This document shows positions 1-8,426 of a stretch of 64,000 nucleotides of DNA, piece by piece. Within the stretch, counting starts at the first letter, position 1, and each line of letters starts with the position of its first letter. The stretch covers positions 3,760,501 to 3,824,500 of the forward strand of contig NZ_JACEGA010000001.1 of NCBI RefSeq assembly GCF_014174405.1. Direction: 5' to 3'. Source of the DNA: Variimorphobacter saccharofermentans. Its GTDB lineage: Bacteria > Bacillota > Clostridia > Lachnospirales > Lachnospiraceae. The position numbers and the translations under genes were made by a program. A model generated the notes under the pieces. That model made no database searches, was not told where the DNA came from, and saw nothing but the letters and a program-made list of their open reading frames with translations.

Positions 1-2
1 GC

Positions 3-653
3 GCATCCTTAGAACGGGGAGAAACGCTCACCCTCTCCGCCAGTACCTCGAATCATTCGAAGGTTGTATGGAAAAGCAGCCGGAAAAGCGTCGCCACCAT
101 TGATGAAAACGGAACCCTTACCGGAATAAAGCCGGGAGAAACCACCATCACTGCCACCGCCGACGGTAGTAGTGTAACCTGCAAGGTCAAGGTAAAATAT
201 CCTACGATCAAGCTGGATAAGACAAAGATTAAGCTATTCCGGGGACAGACCGTTAAGGTGAATGCAACCGTATCCTCCTCGGTTACCCCGGTCTGGAAAT
301 CAAATAAGAAAAGTGTAGCTTTGGTAGATCAGGACGGCAATATCACAGCGGTTAAGAACGGTACAGCTACTATCACCGCAACGGTAGACGGTATCTCAAA
401 AACCTGCGAGGTAATTGTGGAAAAGCCTACGATTACCTTAAGCGCCCCTGAGCTTCATCTGAAGGTTGGCGATACTTCCACCGTTACGGCATATGTGTCC
501 TCCGGCAACTCTGTAGTTTGGTCTAGCAGTAATTCCAATGTAGCTACAGTAAATTCTTCCGGAACCATATCCGCTCTCCAAAAGGGCAGAGCTTATATTT
601 ATGCCACCGAAGATGGTACCAAAGTAAGATGTGTTGTCTATGTAACTGAATAA
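3..653 (+). CDS. C-terminal part of a surface protein with Ig-like (BIG_2) repeats
   Basis: The frame is open from the left edge, so the N-terminus lies outside the window and the first ATG (258) is internal. About 216 residues remain, forming three tandem repeats of roughly 70 residues that begin near positions 3, 205 and 423. Each shows the group 2 bacterial Ig-like pattern: a VVW(K/S)SS or VWKS strand, then SVAT(I/V)/SNVATV, a D/N-x-x-G-x-I/L turn, and a G-x-A/T-x-I-x-A strand. Such modules are usual in secreted or wall-attached proteins of Firmicutes. The protein stops right after the third repeat, and no LPxTG anchor or transmembrane helix is visible in this part. It faces the next gene convergently. 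The function of the whole protein cannot be judged from this tail. Confidence 0.85.
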   Translation, partial: ASLERGETLTLSASTSNHSKVVWKSSRKSVATIDENGTLTGIKPGETTITATADGSSVTCKVKVKYPTIKLDKTKIKLFRGQTVKVNATVSSSVTPVWKSNKKSVALVDQDGNITAVKNGTATITATVDGISKTCEVIVEKPTITLSAPELHLKVGDTSTVTAYVSSGNSVVWSSSNSNVATVNSSGTISALQKGRAYIYATEDGTKVRCVVYVTE

Positions 654-775
654 GAAAACTGTGAGGAACAATGCAGCAGGCTTTTCAAGAAACGAATCCA
701 CTAGGTAAAACAACTGGGTTGCCGGGTCTGATTCTCACAAGGAACACACTACTCTATTGTTATAGTCTGACATGA

Positions 776-1513
776 TTATAGGTTAAGGCTCATAATTGTC
801 ATGATTACACTAGCCATATTCAGAGTACAGTGAACCACCATACCAATGATTATGTTTTTCTTCTTATAAACACAGTAGGTGAACGGAAGTATAGCAAGTA
901 TTCTCGTAAAATTCTCCCATGGAGAAAAGAGATGATATACAGAAAAAAGGACTGTGATGATTACCGGAGCCCAATTCCCATAACGGCTGATACGTGGCAT
1001 TAGAAATCCACGAAAATATAACTCCTCCACAATTGGAGCAAGAATTCCATTTCCCAAAGCATATAATACTAACGCAATTATCACCATTGATTTCGGATAA
1101 TTCATATAGCTCTCTGCAAAATAGGATAGCTTATAATATTCCGGTACATTCTTAAATATTGTACTAAATAGCAGACCATGTTCTAAGGGTGCAATTACTG
1201 TAAAGACGATTGCTGCAAAGACAATGAATGGTATTGCAATAATAATAACTTTACCCGCGGATAGGGATTGATGCTCTACCCACGCACATTGGATACCCGG
1301 CTTACCGAATTCCTTCTTGGAATAGTACAGCATGATACCAATCTCACAGGGAACTAATAGAAGCAGAATGATTACCATAAAGCTTAGGAATGGTGGAATT
1401 GATTGATGCAGCATCGCCACTAAGGTATACGCTCCTACACATAGAATTGCGGGAGTAAACACCAGGATTAAAAGTGATTTCAAAGAAAGTTGTTTTATAT
1501 TATTGCTTGTCAT
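776..1513 (-). CDS. CPBP family intramembrane glutamic endopeptidase (CAAX-protease-like)
   Basis: A polytopic membrane protein of 245 residues with hydrophobic segments throughout. It carries the three CPBP/Abi motifs in order: EELYFR (E163, E164, R168), an F-x-x-x-H motif (FSVYH, H194) and H-x-x-x-N (HCTLN, H228 and N232). The family comprises membrane glutamic proteases related to Rce1; in bacteria some process bacteriocins or regulators, and most have no known substrate. The start at 1513 is chosen because GGAGGTG lies 6 bases upstream of that ATG. A longer frame reaching 1591 has no good ribosome binding site. A MerR regulator gene ends just upstream, so the two may be co-transcribed and the protease could be its target; that is inference. 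Confidence 0.85.
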   Translation of the reverse strand: MTSNNIKQLSLKSLLILVFTPAILCVGAYTLVAMLHQSIPPFLSFMVIILLLLVPCEIGIMLYYSKKEFGKPGIQCAWVEHQSLSAGKVIIIAIPFIVFAAIVFTVIAPLEHGLLFSTIFKNVPEYYKLSYFAESYMNYPKSMVIIALVLYALGNGILAPIVEELYFRGFLMPRISRYGNWAPVIITVLFSVYHLFSPWENFTRILAILPFTYCVYKKKNIIIGMVVHCTLNMASVIMTIMSLNL

Positions 1514-1592
1514 ATAGACACCTCCAAAATAATTTATCATAGAAAGAATAAACCTTGGGATTGTCCCAATGTCAAGCTCCTTTTTATTCATG

Positions 1593-1627
1593 ACGATAGA
1601 AAGTTCGCAAAGCGTACTTTCTATCGT
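1593..1627 (-). other. Perfect 12-bp stem hairpin at the 3' end of the MerR gene
   Basis: ACGATAGAAAGT and ACTTTCTATCGT form a perfect inverted repeat around an 11-base loop with an extra CGC/GCG pairing. The MerR stop codon lies inside one arm. No U-tract follows on the minus strand, so it is not a standard intrinsic terminator. It may stabilise or separate the MerR message from that of the CPBP gene. Confidence 0.5.
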
Positions 1628-2415
1628 ATTATTGGTGCATAGATTTCCAGAAAGGATTTTACCGAATCCTTATCCACGGTAATCAGGATCATGCTGATGA
1701 TTACAAGACCCAGTGGCTCCAGTTCATGCTCCTTTGCCCATTGAAGTGATTTTTGAAACATATTCTCCAGGATATCACCCTTCTCCACTCCATCCTCCAC
1801 CACCGTATATAAGCATCTATCATACTTCATGATGGTAGCCGAGTCCCTTGTATTCGAACAAATATCTCTGGTTATCAACATTCGGGTATCTTCCACTCCC
1901 CGCTCAGAGAATATTATTCTTCGCTTTAAACTGTTCACGATGGGCTTTCCGTTGAGCTTTTCCTTCCTGCTTCTTATTTCATCATATTCCGTAAAGGCTC
2001 TGAAATCCGATATTTCTCCTAATACTTCAAATGCAGGCATGGCCCTGATAGAAAACTGATTTAGATTCTCCCGAACCTGTCGGCAGGCTTCCTTACCTAT
2101 TCGAAGATTTTCTTGATAATCCTGTAGCTCCTTTATTTTCGCAGAAAGCTCCATCTCCTTTTCCTCTAGAATTGCGGAAATGTCATCCGGGGCGCCACTC
2201 TTCCACACTTTCCTGATATCCTTCATGCTCAAATCCATTGAGCGATAATATTCAATGGATAAGATCATGTAAATATCGGCAATCGTGTAGTTTCTATAAT
2301 TATTATCCTGATTCTGCTCCGGAAATAGAATACCCTTCTCTTCATAATAACGAAGTCGGTCCCTTGAAATTCCCGTAATCTCAGCTACCTGACCTATCGT
2401 ATAGGTATCAGCCAT
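1621..2415 (-). CDS. MerR family transcriptional regulator
   Basis: The N-terminus (TYTIGQVAEITGISRDRLRY, then YEEKGI) is the classic MerR winged helix-turn-helix, followed by a helical linker rich in E, K and L near residues 75-115 (dimerisation coiled coil) and a roughly 150-residue C-terminal domain resembling the effector-binding domains of BmrR/GyrI-like regulators. MerR proteins act as cytoplasmic dimers that untwist promoters with long spacers. An alternative upstream ATG (2436) exists, but GGAGTG is well spaced for the ATG at 2415, giving 264 residues. The CPBP protease gene follows 107 bases downstream and is the obvious candidate target. The ligand is unknown; the C-terminal domain is not one I can assign to a specific drug or metal. 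Confidence 0.85.
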   Translation of the reverse strand: MADTYTIGQVAEITGISRDRLRYYEEKGILFPEQNQDNNYRNYTIADIYMILSIEYYRSMDLSMKDIRKVWKSGAPDDISAILEEKEMELSAKIKELQDYQENLRIGKEACRQVRENLNQFSIRAMPAFEVLGEISDFRAFTEYDEIRSRKEKLNGKPIVNSLKRRIIFSERGVEDTRMLITRDICSNTRDSATIMKYDRCLYTVVEDGVEKGDILENMFQKSLQWAKEHELEPLGLVIISMILITVDKDSVKSFLEIYAPIIR

Positions 2416-2524
2416 AGTAATTTTCACTCCGTTCATACTGTATTCAGCGTTTTTATCATTTTACCACTATACCTGGAGGAACACAAATATATAAAGTTAA
2501 ACATATGTTTTAACAGTAAAAAGC

Positions 2525-2574
2525 TGTTGTTAATGAAGTATAATACGGAATGGATATCATACTCCTTAACAACA
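2525..2574. repeat. Imperfect inverted repeat in a gene-free gap
   Basis: TGTTGTTAA is matched by TTAACAACA 32 bases further on, and the pairing continues imperfectly inward (GAAGTAT/ATACTCC). It lies between the binding-protein gene (ends at 2665 on the minus strand) and the MerR gene start. It could be a weak terminator for the ABC operon or an operator for MerR. The two cannot be told apart by eye. Confidence 0.35.
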
Positions 2575-2664
2575 TCTTCTGTAATTCTGACTGAAATCGG
2601 TTATATTAGGTTTATTCAGATTTACTTAGTTTTAGCTTATTCTTACTTGGTCGTTTTAATCAGA

Positions 2665-3567
2665 TTATTCGATTACTCCGCCTTCTATTACTAAGCTCTC
2701 CGGATCTGCAGCATCACCATATACCGGTGCAAGTGTCTCTGCATAGTTTTTATGGAAGAATTGCTCGTCAGCCAATTTAACAATTTCATCATTAATCCAG
2801 TTTAGTAATTCTGTGTTACCTTTTTGTACTGCAGGTGCAATCGTATCAAGGTTACCAAGGGATTCAATTCCTACGGTAAAGCCTTCGTTTTCAAGAGCCC
2901 ACGCAAGTACCTCTGTATTATCGGTTGAGAACGCATCTCCTCTGCCATCCAGTAATGCACCATATGCTTCACTGTATTGATCGAATTTTAAAAGCTTTAC
3001 ATCCGGATAATTCTCGGTAAAGTATGTCTCAGCCGTAGTTCCTTTACTTACTATTAGGGTCTTACCGTTAAGCTGCTCCGGCTCTGTAATTAAAGCATTA
3101 TCCGGTGATACCACGCCCAATGCAACCTTCATATAAGGCAGTGCAAAGTCTACCTGTTCTGCACGCTCGGGAGTCACAGTAAAGTTAGCAAGGATAATAT
3201 CCACCTTTGCTGTTACCAGATACTCTACACGACTGGCAGGATCTACTGCCACATATTCAACTTCCACACCAAGATCCTCGGCAAGACGGTTACCGAAGTA
3301 AACATCATAGCCTTGATATACACCATTTTCATCAACATAGCCAAAGGGCTTTTTATCCGAGAATACACCAATTACAATCTTACCGCTGGACTTTATTTCC
3401 TCCAGAGTTCTCGCTGTTCCTGTGCTTTGAGTATCCTTTGCCACTTCTTCTGTAGCATTATCCGCTTTATCCTTAGTTGTATCTGCCTTCGAACTGCAGC
3501 CTGCCAGCGTAGCGGTTGCAATTGCCAGTAATAGTAATAATGTAATAATTTTTTTCATCTTCTTCAT
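2665..3567 (-). CDS. Amino-acid ABC transporter substrate-binding lipoprotein, CjaA/cysteine-type
   Basis: A signal peptide with lipobox ends in LAGC (lipidated Cys24), followed by an S/K/D/T-rich linker and a family 3 solute-binding domain. The core reads KIVIGVFSDKKPFGYVDENG, then GYDVYFGNRLAEDL, VDIILANFTVTPERAEQVDF and PYMKVALGVV. From memory this is closest to the Campylobacter CjaA group, which binds cysteine; the R-x-E-(Y/F)-L and ILANFT segments are typical. It is the last gene of a four-gene operon (permease, permease, ATPase, binding protein), all minus strand, 105 bases after the ATPase gene. The protein would sit on the outer face of the membrane and deliver substrate to the permease pair. 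Cysteine or cystine as substrate is inferred from similarity; other polar amino acids are possible. Confidence 0.9.
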   Translation of the reverse strand: MKKMKKIITLLLLLAIATATLAGCSSKADTTKDKADNATEEVAKDTQSTGTARTLEEIKSSGKIVIGVFSDKKPFGYVDENGVYQGYDVYFGNRLAEDLGVEVEYVAVDPASRVEYLVTAKVDIILANFTVTPERAEQVDFALPYMKVALGVVSPDNALITEPEQLNGKTLIVSKGTTAETYFTENYPDVKLLKFDQYSEAYGALLDGRGDAFSTDNTEVLAWALENEGFTVGIESLGNLDTIAPAVQKGNTELLNWINDEIVKLADEQFFHKNYAETLAPVYGDAADPESLVIEGGVIE

Positions 3568-3672
3568 AACGTTATCCTCCTCAATTGCGGGTCATTGCCC
3601 TCTTCATGCTTATAATTCATTTTATTTTTTGTATGATTATTACTTATTTAACCAATAATAAAATCTCTTATA

Positions 3673-4455
3673 TCATCCCTTAAATCTTTTATTTTCGTTT
3701 TGCTCCGTCCCTTTCACCGTCTCAAACTCAAAAATATTTAAGAACTTCTGTGCTCTTTCTGTTGTGGGACAGCTAAAGAACTGAGCGGGGCTGCTTTCTT
3801 CTATAATCTCGCCCTGGTCGATAAACACAACTCTATCTGCAACTGCTCTGGCGAACTGCATCTCATGAGTAACGATAACCATTGTACTACCTTCCTTGGC
3901 AAGCTCCAGCATAACATCCAGAACCTCTCTTACCATTTCCGGATCTAAGGCTGCAGTTACTTCATCAAACAGCATAATCTCCGGCTGCATACACAGTGCT
4001 CTTACAATTGCTACTCTTTGCTTCTGTCCGCCAGATAACTGCCTCGGGTAAGCGTCTCTTTTGTCCTGAAGCCCTACTCTTTTGAGCAGCTCTTCTGCTT
4101 CGCGTATTACTTCCTTTTTATCGCGATGCTGTGATTTTACCGGTCCGAGTATGATATTATCCAGAATTGTCATATGCGGAAATAAATCATAGCTCTGAAA
4201 TACCATTCCTATCTTCTGGCGAACCAGATGCATATTTTTGACCTGATTGCTGATAAGGTCTCCTTTAAGATATATTTCTCCGGACTGAATATGCTCCAGT
4301 CCGTTAATACATCGTAGCAGGGTACTCTTTCCACAGCCTGAAGGTCCGACGAGCACCACCACCTCCCCCTGGTGAATATCTAAGGAGATGTCCTTCAATA
4401 TCGTTGTTCCATCAAATTCTTTCCTGATATTCTTTAATTCCAGTATTTTGTCCAT
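3673..4455 (-). CDS. Polar amino-acid ABC transporter ATP-binding protein (GlnQ/HisP type)
   Basis: A standard 260-residue ABC ATPase: Walker A GPSGCGKST (37-45), Q-loop VFQSYDLFPHMT near 86-96, signature LSGGQKQRV (140-148), Walker B IMLFDEV (160-166) with the usual TAALDPEM D-loop, and switch histidine in VTHEMQ near 197. It energises import through the two permeases encoded just upstream. The start ATG at 4455 follows a GGAGGCGGTG-type site, 36 bases after the preceding permease stop. The C-terminal extension (residues 235-260) is charged and carries no recognisable domain. Family membership is certain; the substrate depends on the binding protein. Confidence 0.95.
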   Translation of the reverse strand: MDKILELKNIRKEFDGTTILKDISLDIHQGEVVVLVGPSGCGKSTLLRCINGLEHIQSGEIYLKGDLISNQVKNMHLVRQKIGMVFQSYDLFPHMTILDNIILGPVKSQHRDKKEVIREAEELLKRVGLQDKRDAYPRQLSGGQKQRVAIVRALCMQPEIMLFDEVTAALDPEMVREVLDVMLELAKEGSTMVIVTHEMQFARAVADRVVFIDQGEIIEESSPAQFFSCPTTERAQKFLNIFEFETVKGTEQNENKRFKG

Positions 4456-4491
4456 CCTGAAATCACCGCCTCCATTCTTCTAAGCAAATCA

Positions 4492-5169
4492 TCAGCTCTT
4501 CCAAGCCTTCTCCAACTTCGTGGAAAGCAGCGATATCGGATAACAGGTAAGAAAGTACAATAAGAAAATGACACCATATATCCATAATGCCGCTGAGGGT
4601 ACAGATAAACGAGATGCTTCAATTATCTGCTGCCCGACCTTTACCACCTCAACAACTCCAATTAATACAATTAACGAAGTTGTCTTTATCATTCTTGTTA
4701 CAAGATTGATTGCCAAAGGTACTAATCTCCTTACTGTCTGCGGAATAATAATGTATCGATAAATCTGTAGACTGGTTAGTCCGATTGCTTTTCCACTTTC
4801 ATACTGATGGATTGGTATGGAGCTTAATGAACCTCTGACCAAATCCCCCATTTCTGCAGTACCCCAGAGAACAAATACAATCACCGCAGCCAGCTGACCG
4901 GAGAGATTAATCTGAAACGCTTTCGTCAATCCAAAATACACTAGAAATAATAGTACCAGCTGTGGCATAATCCTGATAAATTCAAGATATATCTTCGTTA
5001 TAATTTTTGTTACCGGATTTTTCATATTCATTACCATTCCCAGAAGAATACCCAGGATAATGGATATCAAAACTGATATCAGTGAGATTTTAATTGTCAC
5101 CCATAATCCACCTAATAATCGAAGAAAATTTTTTCCCTGAAATAGAACTTTAATTCCCAAATCCTGCAT
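4492..5169 (-). CDS. Amino-acid ABC transporter permease (HisM/GlnP family)
   Basis: A 225-residue inner-membrane protein with about five hydrophobic segments. It carries the EAA loop that contacts the ATPase: YESGKAIGLTSLQIYRYIII followed by PQTVRRLVP. An N-terminal hydrophobic stretch starts after residue 15. It overlaps the upstream permease gene by 20 bases, which suggests translational coupling and a heteromeric channel. A GAGAGGAAG site lies in the overlap. Together with the neighbouring permease, ATPase and lipoprotein it makes a complete polar amino-acid importer. Confidence 0.92.
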   Translation of the reverse strand: MQDLGIKVLFQGKNFLRLLGGLWVTIKISLISVLISIILGILLGMVMNMKNPVTKIITKIYLEFIRIMPQLVLLFLVYFGLTKAFQINLSGQLAAVIVFVLWGTAEMGDLVRGSLSSIPIHQYESGKAIGLTSLQIYRYIIIPQTVRRLVPLAINLVTRMIKTTSLIVLIGVVEVVKVGQQIIEASRLSVPSAALWIYGVIFLLYFLTCYPISLLSTKLEKAWKS

Positions 5170-5809
5170 ATCTCAACTTCCTCTCTGCCACCGTGAAAAT
5201 GATGGATATCGGTAATAAAATAATAAAATAAGAAGTTACTAACATAAACAATGCTTCATCCGTCTTGTAGTACAAACCAATCAGATCCTTGGCAACATAC
5301 ATCAAATCGGCTAATGCAACCGCACTGAATACGGATGTTTCTTTTATAAGGAAAATGACATTTGCTAAAAACGCCGGAACAGAAACCGATATTGCCTGTG
5401 GAAGCAATATATATCGAAATACCTGAAGTCTTGTAAGTCCCAGACTCAAGCCTGACTCAGCCTGACTCTCCGGTACTGCCTCCAATCCACTACGAAATGC
5501 TTCAGCCATATAACTACCACCAAGAAAAATCAAACCAATAATGGCACAGCTCTCAGAGCTTAACATAATACCCAGTTTCGGAAGCCCAAAGTACAAAAAA
5601 AATAGTTGGATTAAGAGAGGGGTATTTCTGGACAGTTCAAGATAGCTTCCAATTATATTACGTAATACTGGTATCCTATAGTGGCGAATTAAGCTACAGA
5701 TTAATCCAACGATAATGGATGCAATAATTCCAATGATAGCGATCCTTATTGTAAGAAATCCTGCCTCTATGTAAAGTGGAGTATATTTTTCTATAAAACC
5801 GATGTCCAT
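5150..5809 (-). CDS. Amino-acid ABC transporter permease, first gene of operon
   Basis: A 219-residue membrane protein with hydrophobic helices near residues 15-40, 55-75, 85-105 and 180-205. The EAA cytoplasmic loop reads SQAESGLSLGLTRLQVFRYI followed by LLPQAI. It is the first gene of the importer operon, and its ATG at 5809 follows GAGGTGACGGC. A sigma-A promoter is visible about 65 bases upstream (5873-5901). It pairs with the second permease, which overlaps its 3' end. Confidence 0.92.
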   Translation of the reverse strand: MDIGFIEKYTPLYIEAGFLTIRIAIIGIIASIIVGLICSLIRHYRIPVLRNIIGSYLELSRNTPLLIQLFFLYFGLPKLGIMLSSESCAIIGLIFLGGSYMAEAFRSGLEAVPESQAESGLSLGLTRLQVFRYILLPQAISVSVPAFLANVIFLIKETSVFSAVALADLMYVAKDLIGLYYKTDEALFMLVTSYFIILLPISIIFTVAERKLRYAGFGN

Positions 5810-5872
5810 GCCGTCACCTCATTCATGTCACTTTTAATTTCATACTATTCATAGTTGATTAATATGAAATGA

Positions 5873-5901
5873 ATAATATACCTTTTTAAACTATATGTCA
5901 A
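5873..5901 (-). promoter_or_regulatory. Sigma-A promoter of the amino-acid ABC operon
   Basis: On the minus strand TTGACA (5901-5896) is followed after exactly 17 bases by TATTAT (5878-5873). This is close to consensus and leaves a leader of about 55 bases before the permease ATG at 5809. No T-box or riboswitch fits in so short a leader. Confidence 0.75.
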
Positions 5902-5963
5902 TATATTTTTATTTTAATTTTTTATGAGTTATGTTAATGATATGTTTCTAGAAAATCAAATAC

Positions 5964-6007
5964 GCCAGACTGATAGCAGCATAATCATTCGCTGTTTTCA
6001 ATCTGGC
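5964..6007 (-). terminator. Probable intrinsic terminator of the DUF2971 gene
   Basis: GCCAGATTGA pairs with TCAGTCTGGC, with further pairing of ACAGC with GCTG, around a short AT-rich loop. It sits 26 bases past the stop codon at 6033 and is followed on the minus strand by a T-rich stretch (GTATTTGATTTTC). The U-tract is weak. Confidence 0.55.
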
Positions 6008-6032
6008 ATAGTTCTGTATTATGATATTCTAT

Positions 6033-6878
6033 TTAATAACTGTATTGTACTAATTTACAGTTTATACAATCTGATTTTAACTGAAATTTGTTATAGAAAA
6101 GACTACTTTTCTGGATTATGGAGCGATTCACTTCTTTTTGAAGCTCATCCACCAGTTCTCCTTCAAATAATGGGCTAGGGGTTAATACAATTTTATCTAA
6201 AATCGCATCCGGAACACGTAGGGCTACTCGTTTCAGTCCATTGGTATTATCAAAATCCAGTCTTAATCGAATCTCCTTCTCATAGGCCCAGGCAATATCC
6301 TTAATATATCCGGTTAGCTGACGATTATGGGCCGCCCGGCTAAAATTGCTATTCGTTACACTTCCGCAAAAAAGTGTTTCCTTTTCATTTTCCTGAAGGA
6401 CCCGATCCGAATTACAATAAGCCACTGCAGTCAGAAAAGGTCTTTGTCCTTGGGTATCTACGATACGATCCGTGTTTTTTTTCGTACGGCAATTCACTTC
6501 CAGAATTTCAATATCCTGACTCGTAATCCAATCAACAAGGTCTTTTTTCGGAATGGACAGCTTAACCCCTCTCTCCCAGGGTTGTCCATACATACTCCAC
6601 ATTCCTATGCTTTCTTCATCCTCTCCCATAAAGCAGGAGAAGAATATATTATTCCAGGCTGCACTGTCTCCGTTACGATACTCCAGCTGATCATTCATAC
6701 AGGATGCCTGTGACAAATGCCAGGTTTGATACCGAAAGATGCTGATGACCGTTGATAACGAAGTATAGTGATGCAGGTACTCATTCACCGTTCTTCGTCT
6801 TCCTTTTGCTTTCAGATATTCAACTAGATCCTGAATTTCTGTGATTTTTTCAAAGGCTGTTTCCCTTTTACTAACCAT
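6033..6878 (-). CDS. DUF2971 domain protein
   Basis: A 281-residue soluble protein with the DUF2971 hallmarks: LHHYTSLSTVISIF near residue 40, a W-H-L-S-Q-A-S-C-MNDQLE segment (residues 63-76), CFMGEDEESIGMWSMYGQPW and GVKLSIPK. This family is widespread in accessory genomes, is often near toxins or phage genes, and has no established biochemistry; the conserved H, E and W-x-x-Y-G residues look catalytic or ligand-binding. The ATG at 6878 is preceded by GGGAGAAAGG. It is 34 bases downstream of a GNAT gene, so the two probably share a transcript. I infer no function. Confidence 0.75.
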   Translation of the reverse strand: MVSKRETAFEKITEIQDLVEYLKAKGRRRTVNEYLHHYTSLSTVISIFRYQTWHLSQASCMNDQLEYRNGDSAAWNNIFFSCFMGEDEESIGMWSMYGQPWERGVKLSIPKKDLVDWITSQDIEILEVNCRTKKNTDRIVDTQGQRPFLTAVAYCNSDRVLQENEKETLFCGSVTNSNFSRAAHNRQLTGYIKDIAWAYEKEIRLRLDFDNTNGLKRVALRVPDAILDKIVLTPSPLFEGELVDELQKEVNRSIIQKSSLFYNKFQLKSDCINCKLVQYSY

Positions 6879-6912
6879 GTATCCTTTCTCCCATCCATAT
6901 TGATGTCTATAA

Positions 6913-7509
6913 TCACTTCAATATCATCGCATACTGCTTAACCTTTGCTCCGGGCACTTCATCCTCAGATGCAACCTGAAAGCCCTGCTTTTTATAAAAA
7001 GCCACATTCTTTTCTCCATGGGTTTCCAGATAACATGCCTGCCCATTTCGCTTCGCTAGGCTAATTACCTGTCCTAATAGTCTGGTACCCAACCCCTTAC
7101 TCTGGACTTCTGGATTCACGCCCAATAATATAACATACTGATGGGAAGAGTTAATTACTTCTTTATGTACTCTCATAGTAATCTCATCAAATACCATGAA
7201 CCTTTGTCCTACCTCCTTGCCGATTTTCATAACCGGCAATATCCCAGATCGTAGGGAGCGTATTAAACCAAACTTATATTTTTTAAAGTCTATGTATAGA
7301 ATAATTCCTTCCAGCTTATTCGAGGTGGCATATGCTTCGCCATAGAGTATGGTGTATTTCGTCAGAAAGCGAAGAAATTTCTTAACATTCTCAAGATTAT
7401 ACTTGTCTCCTAAAATGTGAACAAACATGGGGTAGTTATCAAATGCCTTGGCCAGCGTCTCCACACATCCATCCAAATCCTTCTTCTGTAACCGATATAA
7501 GCCTCCCAT
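6913..7509 (-). CDS. GNAT family N-acetyltransferase
   Basis: A 198-residue acetyltransferase. The acetyl-CoA site is visible in VILLGVNPEVQSKGLGTRLL followed by GQVISLAKRNG, where Q-x-x-G-L-G-x-x-L is motif A. It ends with the beta-strand/helix YLETHGEKNVAFYKKQGFQV. The family transfers acetyl groups to small-molecule or protein amines; the substrate cannot be inferred. The start at 7509 is chosen because AAGGTGG precedes it at proper spacing; a GTG start five codons earlier is possible. It lies between the uridine-kinase-like gene and the DUF2971 gene, same strand. Confidence 0.85.
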   Translation of the reverse strand: MGGLYRLQKKDLDGCVETLAKAFDNYPMFVHILGDKYNLENVKKFLRFLTKYTILYGEAYATSNKLEGIILYIDFKKYKFGLIRSLRSGILPVMKIGKEVGQRFMVFDEITMRVHKEVINSSHQYVILLGVNPEVQSKGLGTRLLGQVISLAKRNGQACYLETHGEKNVAFYKKQGFQVASEDEVPGAKVKQYAMILK

Positions 7510-7664
7510 ATACTCCCAATCCACCTTTCTATGATCGTTATATCCTCATCGCTGCATATCATCTATCTATTCTATATATCATCTACTCATCTGCATAATC
7601 ATACTATTATAATATCATACGATTGGCAGCAATTGCAATATTTTGGAAATTTCACTTCCTCTCA

Positions 7665-8285
7665 TTATTCATCTGACAAAATTGCCTTTATCTGATGAAT
7701 CAGCATATCTATGGCAATTTTGTTCATACCACCTCGTGGTATGATAATATCCGCATACTTCTTGTATGGCTCAACAAATAGTTCATGCATCGGTTTTGCC
7801 GTTTTCGTATATTGATCAATGACAGACTCAAGCGTTCTGCCTCTTTCTTTGACATCTCTTATGATTCGCCGGATTAACCGCTCGTCCGCATCCGCGTCTA
7901 CGAATACCTTAATATCCATCAGGTCTCTCAGTTCCGAGTTCTCATATATCATAAATCCTTCCACAATGATAACCTTTGCCGGATTCACCTTAACTGTCTC
8001 TGAAAGTCTTGTATACTCCGTATAAGAGTAAACCGGTCTATCAATTGATATACCTTGTTTAAGCTTTCTAATATCATCAATTAATCGTTGGGTATCGAAT
8101 GCATTCGGATGATCATAGTTCAGCTTTACTCTCTCCTCCATAGGCAAATCATCATACGGTAGATAATAAAAATCATGACTTAATAATTCCACGCTATCCT
8201 TAAACTCTTCCTTTATTCGATTGGCAACCGTAGTTTTTCCAGAAGCTGAGCCCCCAGACACTCCGATTACAATTACATTCTTCAT
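7665..8285 (-). CDS. Uridine kinase family P-loop protein
   Basis: A 206-residue P-loop kinase. Walker A GGSASGKT (11-18) follows VIVIGVS, then LLSHDFYYLPYDDLP gives the DxYY substrate motif and YDHPNAFDTQRLIDDI matches the Udk/phosphoribulokinase family DHP-x-A-(F/W)-D segment. RRIIRDVKERGR-x-L-E-S-V is the lid region, and the protein ends PRGGMNKIAIDMLIHQI. Uridine kinase converts uridine or cytidine to the monophosphate in pyrimidine salvage. Some clostridial paralogs are only Udk-like, so the gene symbol udk is withheld. GGGAGG precedes the ATG, and a promoter is visible at 8352-8380. Confidence 0.85.
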   Translation of the reverse strand: MKNVIVIGVSGGSASGKTTVANRIKEEFKDSVELLSHDFYYLPYDDLPMEERVKLNYDHPNAFDTQRLIDDIRKLKQGISIDRPVYSYTEYTRLSETVKVNPAKVIIVEGFMIYENSELRDLMDIKVFVDADADERLIRRIIRDVKERGRTLESVIDQYTKTAKPMHELFVEPYKKYADIIIPRGGMNKIAIDMLIHQIKAILSDE

Positions 8286-8351
8286 AGTAACCTCCCTGAC
8301 TTATATTCCATGCTATGATAACTCAATAACACCTAGTATTATCTTTTGCTT

Positions 8352-8380
8352 ATTATACTATAAAGCATAATCCGAGTAAA
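8352..8380 (-). promoter_or_regulatory. Sigma-A promoter for the uridine-kinase-like gene
   Basis: On the minus strand TTTACT (8380-8375), a 17-base spacer, then a perfect TATAAT (8357-8352), about 65 bases before the ATG at 8285. Confidence 0.65.
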
Positions 8381-8426
8381 CGATTGATAGAACGCCTAAT
8401 GAACTTTCTAATGTCATGAAGAAAAT

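Noticed and set aside
1514..1591. N-terminal extension of the CPBP protease
   Set aside because: The GGAGGTG before the ATG at 1513 and the start of the first membrane helix favour the shorter form.
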